Counted from the first letter of the stretch, positions 7,517 to 15,960 are shown. The stretch: DNA of 48,267 bases from an uncultured Clostridia bacterium (GCA_947177735.1 CAMWVP010000007.1:1-48267), one strand, 5' to 3'. The notes: generated by a model from the sequence alone, not told the origin. Program-made: numbers and translations.

Positions 7517-8551
7517 ATGAAGAAATTTATTACGGCACTTTTTGCGGCGGTAATGGCACTTTCGTTCACCGCCTGCGACAAGAGCGGCGATACGCGGACA
7601 AAAGACGATGAGATATCCGGCAGCTCGTCCGAAAAGAGCAGCTCAAAATCCGAAAGCACGGATATCGATATTTCGGGAAGCGGTTCTTCCGTTGAACCTC
7701 CGGGAAGCTCGATTTCCGATGAGAGCGATCCTTCCACCGAACCGCCGGAATACTCGCAGCAGGAGGAAAGTAATATGCCGGAAAACTGCGCTATGGAAAC
7801 GGTTACGATACTGGGCGAGGAATACGATATCGCTTCGACCACAGCTCTTTATTTAATGTGCAATGATCTTACCGATGAACGATTGGCGGAGATCGTGCCT
7901 CAAATAGAAAAGCTGGTGAATCTTTCTCACCTGGATTTATCATACAATAAAATAACCGATATTTCACCGCTTCAGAACCTTACCGGCTTGACGAGCTTGG
8001 AATTACCCGGCAACGAAATAACCGATATATCGCTATTGAATAACTTTACCGGTTTGACGTATCTGAACCTGATTGAGAACGAGATAACCGACATATCACC
8101 ATTGACCAACCTTACGGGATTAACGATGTTGTATTTGCTCGGTAACAAAATAGCCGATATATCACCTTTGAAAGATCTTAACGGTTTGACGGCTTTAACT
8201 TTGTCGAACAATGAAATAACCGATATATCGCCATTGGCAAACCTTACGGGATTAACGGATTTGGCTTTAGCCGGTAACAAAATAACAGATATATCGCTGT
8301 TGGCGAATCTTACGGGTTTGGTGCATTTGTGCTTGTCGAACACCGGAATAACCGATTTACCGCCATTGGTGAACCTTACCGATTTGATTGATCTGGACGT
8401 GTCATTCAACCAGATAACCGATATATCGCCACTGACAAATCTTACCGGTTTGAGGTATTTGGACTTATACGCCACCCCCTTCACAGAAGAGGATATAGCA
8501 CTGCTAAAACAGCGATTACCCGATTGCTACTTATCATTGAAAGGAGTGTGA
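7517..8551 (+). CDS. Internalin-like leucine-rich repeat lipoprotein
   Basis: A 344-residue surface lipoprotein. The start is ATG at 7517 (GGGGAAAAG upstream); the frame is open further upstream, but the signal peptide begins here. The lipobox is FTAC (Cys about residue 20), followed by a Ser/Glu/Pro-rich linker to about residue 95. About ten 22-residue repeats follow on the pattern 'ITDISPLxNLTGLTxLxLxxN', the SDS22/internalin type, with a short C-terminal cap (ALLKQRLPDCYLSL). The repeats are very alike at DNA level, so copy number may vary. Predicted to present a curved binding surface outside the cell; ligand unknown. It is seven bases from a related gene. Confidence 0.9.
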   Translation: MKKFITALFAAVMALSFTACDKSGDTRTKDDEISGSSSEKSSSKSESTDIDISGSGSSVEPPGSSISDESDPSTEPPEYSQQEESNMPENCAMETVTILGEEYDIASTTALYLMCNDLTDERLAEIVPQIEKLVNLSHLDLSYNKITDISPLQNLTGLTSLELPGNEITDISLLNNFTGLTYLNLIENEITDISPLTNLTGLTMLYLLGNKIADISPLKDLNGLTALTLSNNEITDISPLANLTGLTDLALAGNKITDISLLANLTGLVHLCLSNTGITDLPPLVNLTDLIDLDVSFNQITDISPLTNLTGLRYLDLYATPFTEEDIALLKQRLPDCYLSLKGV

Positions 8552-8557
8552 GGCGCC

Positions 8558-9325
8558 TTGAAAAAGATTTTTGCCGCCTGTCTTGCGGCAGCGGCGCTTC
8601 TGAGCCTTACCGCCTGCAACAACCTGCAAAGCGAAATGTTCTTCCCGCCAAAGGAACAACTGATTCCGGCTGAGAGCTTTTCCGCGCAAAGCACCTTCTA
8701 CACCACCACCGCCGACACTTCGATAAACGCGGACGAGGTCGGCACAATGGGCACGGTGAACATTCTCGGCTTGGAGTATGATATTGCGACGACAACGCGG
8801 CTCGATCTGCGGAAGCGCGATCTGGACAGCACCGCGCTCACGGACAATGCGCCGTTTATCGGACAGCTTTCGCAGCTTAACTCGCTGGAGCTCGGCTTCA
8901 ATAACATCGGCGATATCTCGCCGCTGTCCGAGCTTTCGGTATTGGATATCAGGACGATTTCTCTCACAGGCAACGACATTAAGGATATCGCGCCGCTTAA
9001 AGGCTTTACGGGGCTTGAAAAGCTCTGGCTCGGCAACAACGGCATCTCGGATATTTCGGCGCTTGGGGAGTTGACCGAGCTCACCGAGCTTGACATCTCG
9101 GGCAACGAGATAACCGATATCTCGGCGCTTTCGGGGCTTACAAAGCTTGAAACGCTTAATATGGAACGGGTGCCGGTGACGGATTTTTCGCCTCTTTACG
9201 GGCTCAAGAGCCTGACCTGTCTTAAAATCTCGGAGCCCGCAACGGAAGAATTAACTCGCCTCGGCGAGGAATTGCCCGACTGCCTGATAAGCTTCTCGGG
9301 CTGCGAGCTCACTGCGGAGCATTAA
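8558..9325 (+). CDS. Internalin-like LRR lipoprotein, second copy
   Basis: A 255-residue paralogue of the upstream gene. It starts at TTG 8558, with AAGGAG 11 bases upstream, giving signal peptide MKKIFAACLAAAALLSLTAC with Cys at 20. After a short linker a conserved pre-LRR part follows (VNILGLEYDIATTTRLDLRKRDL; the upstream protein has VTILGEEYDIASTTALYL). Then come five to six repeats (NDIKDIAPLKGFTGLEKLWL, NEITDISALSGLTKLETLNM) and the cap ELTRLGEELPDCLISF. The last residues (SGCELTAEH) look like a junction with the remnant that follows. The two genes probably arose by duplication and share one transcript. Confidence 0.88.
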   Translation: MKKIFAACLAAAALLSLTACNNLQSEMFFPPKEQLIPAESFSAQSTFYTTTADTSINADEVGTMGTVNILGLEYDIATTTRLDLRKRDLDSTALTDNAPFIGQLSQLNSLELGFNNIGDISPLSELSVLDIRTISLTGNDIKDIAPLKGFTGLEKLWLGNNGISDISALGELTELTELDISGNEITDISALSGLTKLETLNMERVPVTDFSPLYGLKSLTCLKISEPATEELTRLGEELPDCLISFSGCELTAEH

Positions 9326-9369
9326 CTCGGCTCGGCGAGGAATTGCCGAACTGTCAAATAAATTTTTAG
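9310..9369 (+). pseudogene. Remnant of a third LRR gene (C-terminal cap only)
   Basis: Read in the frame starting at 9322, this stretch encodes LTRLGEELPNCQINF and a TAG stop (9367-9369). That is nearly the same as LTRLGEELPDCLISF, the cap of the gene just upstream. The DNA matches as well, with a small frame change at the junction. It has no start or RBS of its own. It is most simply explained by deletion between tandem LRR genes that left only the end of the last copy. Confidence 0.82.
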
Positions 9370-9390
9370 TTAAAGGAAAGGAGCATTTTT

Positions 9391-10782
9391 ATGAAGAAGT
9401 TTATCGCCGCTGCTCTTTCGCTGGCGATGGTTTTGTCCATCACTGCCTGCGATAAGAACAGCAACAGCAGCGAAAATCCCTCGGACAGCTCCGCGGGAAC
9501 CTCCGACTCCGGAAGTGAAAACCCCGGCGGCGAGAGCAAAGTTGAGGAGCCGCCTAAGACCCTCTCAAATCCCGTCAAAAAGACGGCCGACGGCGACATT
9601 GATATGGAGGCGGCGCTCGCGTATGAGACCGACTTCGACGCGCTTATCAAGAGCCTGTCCGAGCGCGAGGTGGACGTGTCCAAGCCCGTTTCCCTCAACG
9701 CGCAGAACAACCCCGAGACTATGAAGGTCTGGAACTTCCTGAAGGAGTGCTACGGGAAAAAGATCATTTCGGCTCAGCAGCAGGACAATCCCGTTCAGGT
9801 GTACGAGGACAAGGTGTACTACGACGCTATTCAAGACCTGCCCGCGATGAAGGGCTTCGATTTTATCCACGCTGTCGGGGACAATCCCAACCGCGATCTC
9901 GTTGACGCGGCGCTGGAATGGGGTACCGAGAGCGGCGGTCTGGTGGCTTTCTGCTGGCATTGGAACGTTCCGCGCGACATCGACAACCGTGACAAAGGGC
10001 GCGCGTTCTATATGGAGCGCAACGGAGTTAAGATCGAGAACTGGAACGCCCGCAACGCGACCGTGCCCGGAACCAAGGAGTACGAGGTTGCGGTTCACGA
10101 CATCGATCTCGTGGCGAGCTATATGCAGGAGCTTGAGGCGGCGGGCATAACCGTGCTCTGGCGCCCTCTGCACGAGGCGAGCGGAAGCTGGTTCTGGTGG
10201 GGCATACAGCCCGAGACCGATAAGGACGCGATCAGAGACGGCTCATACGATACGTTCCAGAGGCTTTGGTATATGATCTATGACCGCCTTGAGAACTATC
10301 ACAAGCTCTCCAACATCATCTGGGTATGGAACGGTCAGTCGTCGTTCTGTAAGGTAGAACCCAACTCCTACGACATCTCGGGTATAGATATTTACCCCAA
10401 CAAGACCGACCACTCTCCGCAGGTAAAAAAATACGAGGAGCTTAAGAAGATGACCTACGAGGGCAAGATGCTCGCGCTCACCGAGAATGAGAACTTCATC
10501 GACCCGCAGCAGTGCATTGACGAGGGCGTTATGTGGCTCTACTATATGCCGTGGTGCGGCGAGTTCGTCTACGAGGCTACGTCTCCGGGTTCTGGCGCGC
10601 CCAAGATGGATATCTTCGGCACTCCGCATCTCAATCCCGAGAGGATCGACAATGAGACCCTGGCGAAGTATTTCAACGATCCCGCAATGGTCACATGGAA
10701 TAATATGCCCGTGCTCTACGGCGAAAAGAACACTCCTCAGCGCATAATCACCTGGGAAGCGATGAGAACTCCCGCGGAATAA
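9391..10782 (+). CDS. GH26 beta-mannanase lipoprotein
   Basis: A lipid-anchored endo-beta-1,4-mannanase of 463 residues. The signal peptide ends in SITAC (Cys20), followed by a Ser/Gly/Glu linker to about residue 65 and the GH26 barrel. Signature regions are HAVGDNPN near 160, FCWHWNVPRD near 187-196, VLWRPLHEASGSWFWWG (acid/base Glu262), GIDIYP near 331, LALTENE (nucleophile probably Glu365) and the WGxF-like end. It should cut mannan outside the cell; the GH27 enzyme would remove galactose side groups after uptake. AAGGAAAGGAG precedes the ATG, and a terminator follows. Confidence 0.94.
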   Translation: MKKFIAAALSLAMVLSITACDKNSNSSENPSDSSAGTSDSGSENPGGESKVEEPPKTLSNPVKKTADGDIDMEAALAYETDFDALIKSLSEREVDVSKPVSLNAQNNPETMKVWNFLKECYGKKIISAQQQDNPVQVYEDKVYYDAIQDLPAMKGFDFIHAVGDNPNRDLVDAALEWGTESGGLVAFCWHWNVPRDIDNRDKGRAFYMERNGVKIENWNARNATVPGTKEYEVAVHDIDLVASYMQELEAAGITVLWRPLHEASGSWFWWGIQPETDKDAIRDGSYDTFQRLWYMIYDRLENYHKLSNIIWVWNGQSSFCKVEPNSYDISGIDIYPNKTDHSPQVKKYEELKKMTYEGKMLALTENENFIDPQQCIDEGVMWLYYMPWCGEFVYEATSPGSGAPKMDIFGTPHLNPERIDNETLAKYFNDPAMVTWNNMPVLYGEKNTPQRIITWEAMRTPAE

Positions 10783-10791
10783 CTTTTATGT

Positions 10792-10812
10792 CCCCGTTAC
10801 TTCAACGGGGGC
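10792..10812 (+). terminator. Terminator-like hairpin after the mannanase gene
   Basis: Perfect stem CCCCGTT-ACTTC-AACGGGG, nine bases after the stop codon. The T tract is short (GCATTTCC), so strength is uncertain. Confidence 0.6.
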
Positions 10813-10877
10813 ATTTCCGTAAAAGATATGCGTGTCAGCCGTACCGACTATGACTGCATCTCACTTTGCATACGCAA

Positions 10878-10907
10878 TAAAAAAACCGCAGTCTTGCACC
10901 GCGGCTT
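10878..10907 (-). terminator. Rho-independent terminator of rpsF-ssb-rpsR
   Basis: On the minus strand, GCCGC(GGTGCAAGACT)GCGG is followed by seven T's, 14 bases downstream of the rpsR stop. Confidence 0.85.
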
Positions 10908-10921
10908 TCTTATTTTTGATA

Positions 10922-11170
10922 TCAGTCGGCTACATACGGGATCAAAGCGAGCTGTCTTGCTCTCTTGATCGCGGTCGTAAGCTCTCTCTGGTGGTATGCG
11001 CAGCAGCCCGTAACTCTGCGGGGCAGAATCTTTGCGCGCTCTGTCATATACTTCTTGAGCTTGGCGATATCCTTATAGTCGATGAACTCTGTTCTGTCAG
11101 CGCAGAACTGGCAAACCTTTTTGCGGGTGCGCTTAACAGGGTGAGCAGATTTTTCGATCCTATCAGCCAT
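10922..11170 (-). CDS. rpsR: Small ribosomal subunit protein bS18
   Basis: An 82-residue bS18, normal length. It is the zinc-binding form: CQFC at residues 20-23 and [10 protein letters not shown] near 55-64 supply Cys and His ligands. It pairs with bS6 on the platform of the 30S subunit. Last gene of rpsF-ssb-rpsR, followed by a terminator. The RBS GGAGG precedes the ATG. Confidence 0.98.
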   Translation of the reverse strand: MADRIEKSAHPVKRTRKKVCQFCADRTEFIDYKDIAKLKKYMTERAKILPRRVTGCCAYHQRELTTAIKRARQLALIPYVAD

Positions 11171-11237
11171 GATACTTTACCTCCTCTAAAATTCGGAAAT
11201 CATTCAGCCGGCGTATCTGTCGGCTCTTTTTCGTTCG

Positions 11238-11753
11238 TCAGAACGGATAGTCGTCATCGTCCTTGTCCGCGGATGAGAAATCCGCTGCCGGAGCGGCACT
11301 CTGAGCCTGCGGGGGAGCCTGTGGAACGGGCGGTGTCTGTGGTGCGGAATAACCTCCGCCGTAGCCGCCTCCGTAGGGTGGCTCAGCGGGAGGGGGAGCG
11401 CCGTAGCCTCCGCCGTAATTTCCGTTGCCGCCGTTGGCTTTCTCGCCCGTAAAGTAGGCGTTATCCACCATTATCTCATACCATGTTGCGGGATTGCCGT
11501 TTTTATCGGTGTACTGCCGTGTCTGCATCTCACCCTCGATCAGGATCATTCTTCCCTTGCCGAAGAAGCGGCAGATAAACTCGGCGGTTGCGCGCCAAGC
11601 GACAATATTGAAGAAATCGGACTTTCTTTCTTCGCCCTTTTTCTGATATCTTCTGTCGACTGCCATTCGGAAACTGCATGTCGTCACACCGCTCGGAGTC
11701 GTTTTGAGCTCCAGATCGTTGACAATACGCCCCATCATAATAACTTTGTTCAT
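11238..11753 (-). CDS. ssb: Single-stranded DNA-binding protein
   Basis: Binds ssDNA in replication, repair and recombination. The 171-residue protein has an N-terminal OB fold (MNKVIMMGRIVNDLELKTTPSG to about residue 105). A Gly/Pro/Tyr/Ala-rich flexible linker (GGGYGAPPPAEPPYGGGY type) follows. The acidic tip DKDDDDYPF, which recruits partner proteins, closes the protein. Its place between rpsF and rpsR is the standard bacterial order. Confidence 0.97.
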   Translation of the reverse strand: MNKVIMMGRIVNDLELKTTPSGVTTCSFRMAVDRRYQKKGEERKSDFFNIVAWRATAEFICRFFGKGRMILIEGEMQTRQYTDKNGNPATWYEIMVDNAYFTGEKANGGNGNYGGGYGAPPPAEPPYGGGYGGGYSAPQTPPVPQAPPQAQSAAPAADFSSADKDDDDYPF

Positions 11754-11819
11754 GAGATACCTCCGTTCAAACCATTCGATAACCTAAAATCTTTCACATT
11801 CTGACTACAAACCGTTCAA

Positions 11820-12113
11820 TTACTTTGCGAGCACAACTACCGAGCGGAGAACGCCGTCGGTGATGTTGATGATACGCTCGAGCTCTGCGGGGAAATCGGG
11901 CTTGGACTCGAAATTATAGAGAACGTAATAGCCCTCGCTCTCATAGTTGATCTCGTAAGCCAGCTTTCTCTTGCCCCACTCGTCAACGTTGGTAAGAGTA
12001 CCGTTTGCCTTGATCAAGTCCGAGAACTTTTCGGTCAGCGCCTTGATCTGCTCCTCATCCTTCTTGAGAGAGAACACGATCACTGCCTCGTACTTTTCAC
12101 TGAGCTTTGCCAT
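11820..12113 (-). CDS. rpsF: Small ribosomal subunit protein bS6
   Basis: A 97-residue bS6 with the family pattern YEAVIVFSLKKDEEQIKALTEKF at the N-terminus, WGKRKLAYEINYESEGYYVLYNFES in the middle and LERIINITDGVLRSVVVL at the end. It partners bS18 in the 30S platform. First gene of the operon, with a consensus promoter and a hairpin leader upstream and AAGGAGG before the ATG. Confidence 0.98.
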   Translation of the reverse strand: MAKLSEKYEAVIVFSLKKDEEQIKALTEKFSDLIKANGTLTNVDEWGKRKLAYEINYESEGYYVLYNFESKPDFPAELERIINITDGVLRSVVVLAK

Positions 12114-12140
12114 TTATAAGCACCTCCTTATGGATATATA

Positions 12141-12162
12141 TCCCGCAGTTTTTCGTGCGGGA
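12141..12162 (-). promoter_or_regulatory. rpsF leader hairpin
   Basis: TCCCGCA pairs with TGCGGGA around an A-rich loop in the leader, about 30 bases before the start codon. Leaders of this operon in many bacteria contain an S6:S18-binding hairpin for feedback control. This could be that site, but I cannot confirm the consensus loop. Confidence 0.5.
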
Positions 12163-12197
12163 AAGGGGTTATATCGCGATTGGCGATTAACTTAATT

Positions 12198-12226
12198 ATT
12201 ATAGCAGATTTTTCCGAGCTTGTCAA
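12198..12226 (-). promoter_or_regulatory. Sigma-A promoter of rpsF-ssb-rpsR
   Basis: On the minus strand TTGACA (12221-12226), 17 bases, TATAAT (12198-12203): a perfect consensus promoter. Confidence 0.93.
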
Positions 12227-12259
12227 GCGGTTTTAGAGATTTTTTGCATTTTTGTGCAG

Positions 12260-12443
12260 TTTTATACTAATTCGCAATCGCAGTATAGACAAGATTTGTG
12301 GCAAGGTCGCGTCTAGCGCAAGGACGCATTATGCGCCTGTTGTCTTAGGACAATTGCGCAAAACGCTCAAGGAGCTTTGACGCAGCGATAGGCGCGAGAT
12401 TGACGCAAAGATGTCTATACGTAGATTGTGAATTAGTTTTATA
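12260..12443 (+). mobile_element. MITE-like element A with 7-bp target duplication
   Basis: The element 12267-12436 (170 bp) is flanked on both sides by TTTTATA (12260-12266 and 12437-12443). Its ends are inverted (CTAATTCGCAATC versus CTAATTCACAATC), and pairing continues imperfectly for about 53 bp per arm. The loop region holds a hairpin (TTGTC-TTAG-GACAA, 12340-12353) and a core starting CAAGGAGCTTTGACGCAG at 12368. It has no coding capacity. The right copy of TTTTATA includes the stop codon of the radical SAM gene. It is related in layout and core to elements at 20817-20978 and 41562-41725. Confidence 0.85.
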
Positions 12444-13335
12444 ATCCCGAGAAGTCGAAGCTCGGAGTGTATTCCTCCTTGGCGGAGGAGCGCTCCTGCA
12501 TATAGCCGATCAGCTCCGCGTTGTATACCGCGTCGAGTACCTTGCGATACTCGAATGTCGTAACGCGGCGGTTGAATTTCTCAAACCGCGGATCGGTCTT
12601 GACACGTCCGAACGGCGTATACTGGCTCATCAGGCTGAACAGTATCTCCCCGCCGAAACGCTCCGCGACACGCTTTACGACATCTATTGAGTCCTTGTAT
12701 TGCCCGGGCAATACGAGATGGCGGACGACCGTTCCGCGAAGCAGTATGCCGTCCTCGGAGAGCACGGGCTTGCCCGTTTGGCGTATCATTTCGGCGAGGG
12801 CGGTCATTGCCGTATCGAAATAATCGGGCGCGTCGGAGAGCAATTTCGCGAGCCCGCTGTCGTAATACTTGACGTCCGGCAGATAGACGTCGACGAGCCC
12901 ATCGAGCGTTTGCAGCGTTTCCACGCGTTCGTAGCCCCCCGAGTTGTACACGATAGGCAGCGACAGCCCGCGCGTCTTGGCGAGCAGCAGCGCGCGTTTT
13001 ATGGCAGGCACAAAGTGCGTCGGGTTGACGAGGTTGATATTGCGCGCGCCTTGCCGCTGAAGATCAACGAAGATCTGCGCAAGTCTCTCCTCGGTGAGCT
13101 CCCTGCCTTTGCGCTCGGTGCTGATATCGAAATTCTGGCAGTATGCGCAGCCGAGTACGCAGCCCGAAAAGAACACCGCGCCACTTCCGCCCGTCTCCGG
13201 GTCTCCCGAGATGCACGGCTCCTCCCAGAGATGAAGCATAGCCTTTGCGGCGACCGGCAGCTCGCCCATTCCGCAGTAGCCGCGCGAGACCGCCCTGTCA
13301 ACGCCGCATCTGCGCGGACAAAGTTCACATTTCAT
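12439..13335 (-). CDS. Radical SAM protein, PflX-like (COG1313)
   Basis: A 298-residue putative radical SAM enzyme related to pyruvate formate-lyase activases of the PflX group. N-terminal Cys motifs (CELCPRRCGVDR, residues 3-14, and YCGMG near 20) precede the SAM/4Fe-4S motif CVLGCAYCQN near residues 59-68. Further family features include GARNINLVNPTHF near 96, YNSGGYE near 130, YLPDVKY near 150 and LVLPGQYKDS near 210. The true substrate of PflX proteins is not established. No pyruvate formate-lyase gene is nearby, so 'activating enzyme' should not be assumed. Monocistronic in this view; the 3' end abuts element A. Confidence 0.9.
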   Translation of the reverse strand: MKCELCPRRCGVDRAVSRGYCGMGELPVAAKAMLHLWEEPCISGDPETGGSGAVFFSGCVLGCAYCQNFDISTERKGRELTEERLAQIFVDLQRQGARNINLVNPTHFVPAIKRALLLAKTRGLSLPIVYNSGGYERVETLQTLDGLVDVYLPDVKYYDSGLAKLLSDAPDYFDTAMTALAEMIRQTGKPVLSEDGILLRGTVVRHLVLPGQYKDSIDVVKRVAERFGGEILFSLMSQYTPFGRVKTDPRFEKFNRRVTTFEYRKVLDAVYNAELIGYMQERSSAKEEYTPSFDFSGL

Positions 13336-13408
13336 TATCAGCTCATTCCTTTCGCTCGACGTAGCACCGAATAAACGGCGTTTTCCCCGAAAGCGGGAGG
13401 AAACGCTG

Positions 13409-14668
13409 TCAGATCAGCGTTTCCTTTGCCAACGAGTTATCCGCGCAGACCGCGTATACTACCGTACAGCCGCTGACCTCAACAAAGCAGTCATAGAATT
13501 TGAACATCTCGGCGGGAATATAATCCTCAAACGCCTTGCGCTGCTGTTCTATACGCTTGTTGAGCGCCGCTTCAATTTTCGCGGCAGCGCTCCCGTCAAC
13601 TGCGGTGAACACCCCGAACTCGTCCGGAGACGCTCCCGAAGCGTTTACTCGCACGGAAAAATCAACGATATCCTCCGCACCGAGATCGAAATACACGCTC
13701 AGATCGTCAGCGGCGATCTCCGTCATTTCCGACAAACCGAGCCTAGCGGCAAGCGCGGTGGTCTTTTCGGAGAGTGCGGAAACGCTCTCCGTTTCCCTTG
13801 CTTCACCGTAATAAGTCAAGGTTTTCTCCACCCTCGACAGCAAAACGGGATAGGTCTTGCCTACAAAGTGCATACCGTCATCGTAGGCGTATTCCTCGTC
13901 GAAGCAGCCGTTTTTGTCCTTCAGTACGCTGTTGAGATCGCAGTACACCGCGTTCAGCTCACCGCACAGAGCGAGTATTTTTTCGTTCAGCTCGTCTATC
14001 AGAGCATTCGTTATCCCCGAATACGCCGCCATAGAGCTGTAAGCGGTTATCGGCGGCACGGAGACGACGCATATGACGCTGTTCGGACAGTCCGCGCGAA
14101 GCGTGTTCAGCAGCTCGCGGTAATCCTTTATGTATTCCTCGAGGTCGGTATCGGGCGAGAGCCCGTTCGAGCCGAGCATTATAATTATATGCCGCGGCTG
14201 TTTTTCCTTGGCGTAATCCGCGGCGCTGCCCGGGTAACGATCCTCGTCGAACGCTCTGTGTACCGCACGGTAGGGAGTGTAACCGCCGACTGCCGCAACG
14301 CGGTCGCGTTCCGTATACGAGTACAGGTACAGCCCGGTAAAAATACTGTCACCTATAAACAAATCGTCAGCAAAAAACTCCTCATCGTAGTCGGTCGTGA
14401 GCTTTATTTCAAGCTCGTGTCTAGGACTCTCGGGTTGAGAACCCTCGGGTCGGAGATCCTCGGGCGGTGCGCTCTCGTTTGTGCTCTCCGAGGACGCGCC
14501 TTGCTCCGTCAAGCTTGACGAGCCGGGCGAACTCTCGAAACCGTATGAGCTTGTGAATGAAGACGATTCAACGAAACCGGAGCTTTCCGGAAACTCCACC
14601 GCCGATCTGCAGCCCGTAAGCGACAGAGCCGCGGCTAATGCGGTCAATACGGCCGAATATTTTTTCAT
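13409..14668 (-). CDS. SGNH-hydrolase lipoprotein with C-terminal DUF4358
   Basis: A 419-residue surface lipoprotein. ATG at 14668 (AAAGGA upstream) gives a signal peptide with lipobox LTGC (Cys20); the longer frame lacks such a signal at its start. A Ser/Glu/Pro linker runs to about 90. An SGNH/GDSL esterase domain follows: FIGDS at 104-108, LGSNG at 165-169, and DGMH at 264-267 supplying the catalytic Asp/His pair. The last 110 residues match DUF4358 (ASPDEFGVFTAVD, KRIEQQRKAFEDYIP). Likely an esterase acting on cell-surface or dietary polysaccharide acyl groups; the substrate is unknown. I know DUF4358 mostly as a stand-alone lipoprotein, so the fusion is of note. Confidence 0.83.
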   Translation of the reverse strand: MKKYSAVLTALAAALSLTGCRSAVEFPESSGFVESSSFTSSYGFESSPGSSSLTEQGASSESTNESAPPEDLRPEGSQPESPRHELEIKLTTDYDEEFFADDLFIGDSIFTGLYLYSYTERDRVAAVGGYTPYRAVHRAFDEDRYPGSAADYAKEKQPRHIIIMLGSNGLSPDTDLEEYIKDYRELLNTLRADCPNSVICVVSVPPITAYSSMAAYSGITNALIDELNEKILALCGELNAVYCDLNSVLKDKNGCFDEEYAYDDGMHFVGKTYPVLLSRVEKTLTYYGEARETESVSALSEKTTALAARLGLSEMTEIAADDLSVYFDLGAEDIVDFSVRVNASGASPDEFGVFTAVDGSAAAKIEAALNKRIEQQRKAFEDYIPAEMFKFYDCFVEVSGCTVVYAVCADNSLAKETLI

Positions 14669-14802
14669 ATGCTGTTCCTTTCCCCAAAATCTTAGGAAAT
14701 GCCTATCAAATTTCTGTTTCAAGAATTAAATCAGCGTTTCCCAAAATAATTATCGTTACGGATTTTCCCCGATTTTTTCGGGAAAACCGCCATATATCGC
14801 TT

Positions 14803-15960
14803 TTAAATTCTTACATTGTATGCCCTTGTAATCGTTTCGGGCAGTGCCGTACCCGTTACCACAACGGTCTCGACACGCTGAAAGCACCTGTTCGCGTTGT
14901 CATATATAAAGGTGTTGTCGCTCCATGGCGAGTTTGTCGCGAACGTCGCGTATCTGCCGCCGATGATCTGGAGCTTTCCGTTCTCGTACAGCTCCCGTGC
15001 GTTTGGAACGTAGGTCAGCACCGTTTTATCCGTGCAGAGTATCTCGGCGAGCTCCGCGTTCGGCGAGACCGCCGCCAGCGCACAGAACTCTCCGCTTTCC
15101 GCGTTAAGCAGGAACGGCTCGAACGTGTCCCAGCCGAATCCGCCAAGCAGCATATTCCGATACACCGAGACTGGACAGCCCGAGAGCTTGAGCTCTGCCT
15201 TACCGTTTTTAAAAGCATATATCGCGCTTCTGTGTCCGCTCTCGTTGTGACCGAAGTCGAAAAAAGCGTGCACCGTATCGTCCATATAAGACAGCAGCCT
15301 GAACGCGCTGTAATCCTGACGGCAAGCGTCATAGAGTATCTCCGTGCCGCCGTCGGCATTGACGTAAACGGGAATGTGATAATCGGTATGCCCCGACCAT
15401 TCCATTTGGGAATACGGGAGCGGCACGCGGAGAATAACTATGCTCTCCTCGTTCTCCCCGTCGAGCTTATGTCTAACGCTTGCGACTATATCGCAGCGGA
15501 AATCTATCTCACTCGTTCCGGCAAGGTAATCGCTGTAGCCGTATACTAGCCAGAGCGGCTGCTCGGGGTTCTCGTTTATGACAAGCTCGCCGTTTTCGAT
15601 CGTGAACATCTCGTTCGCCAGCTCCAGAGCCTCGCCGTAAAGCTCCGATTTCCTGTATGTCTCGATAGCCGCCGCCACAGCCGTATCGTCCGCCAACGGC
15701 ACCGAAATATCGTCGATAAACGAGCAGCCTACAAGCCAAGCGCTGTCAAAATCGGCGATATGATCGGCGATATAGAAGTCTTCGGTAAGCTCGATCCCCG
15801 CCCCGCTGTCGGAGCTCGAAGCCTCGGAGCGGCTTTCAACGCTCGATTCGGAAACGGCGGACTGCTCCGACGGCTCGGACGAATCGTCCGTTGGAATAAG
15901 CGTACACGCGGCGAGTAGAACTATCGGCACTAACACTGCCATGACTGCGGTTTTCCTCAT
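14803..15960 (-). CDS. Hypothetical Ser-rich lipoprotein
   Basis: A 385-residue lipoprotein of unknown function. ATG at 15960 with AAAGG upstream gives the signal peptide MRKTAVMAVLVPIVLLAAC (Cys19). A Ser/Glu linker reaches about residue 55. The rest is a soluble, mixed alpha/beta domain rich in Trp and Tyr (DFDSAWLVGCSFIDD, LWLVYGYSDYLAG, YMDDTVHAFFDFGHNESGH). No known catalytic motif is visible. It resembles the Ser-rich lipoproteins elsewhere in this window only in signal and linker. Transcribed in the same direction as the SGNH gene, about 130 bases upstream of it. Confidence 0.75.
   Translation of the reverse strand: MRKTAVMAVLVPIVLLAACTLIPTDDSSEPSEQSAVSESSVESRSEASSSDSGAGIELTEDFYIADHIADFDSAWLVGCSFIDDISVPLADDTAVAAAIETYRKSELYGEALELANEMFTIENGELVINENPEQPLWLVYGYSDYLAGTSEIDFRCDIVASVRHKLDGENEESIVILRVPLPYSQMEWSGHTDYHIPVYVNADGGTEILYDACRQDYSAFRLLSYMDDTVHAFFDFGHNESGHRSAIYAFKNGKAELKLSGCPVSVYRNMLLGGFGWDTFEPFLLNAESGEFCALAAVSPNAELAEILCTDKTVLTYVPNARELYENGKLQIIGGRYATFATNSPWSDNTFIYDNANRCFQRVETVVVTGTALPETITRAYNVRI

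Noticed and set aside
12439-13335. Pyruvate formate-lyase activating enzyme
   Set aside because: It has the radical SAM motif, but the N-terminal Cys motifs fit the PflX group, whose role is unknown, and no pfl gene is nearby.
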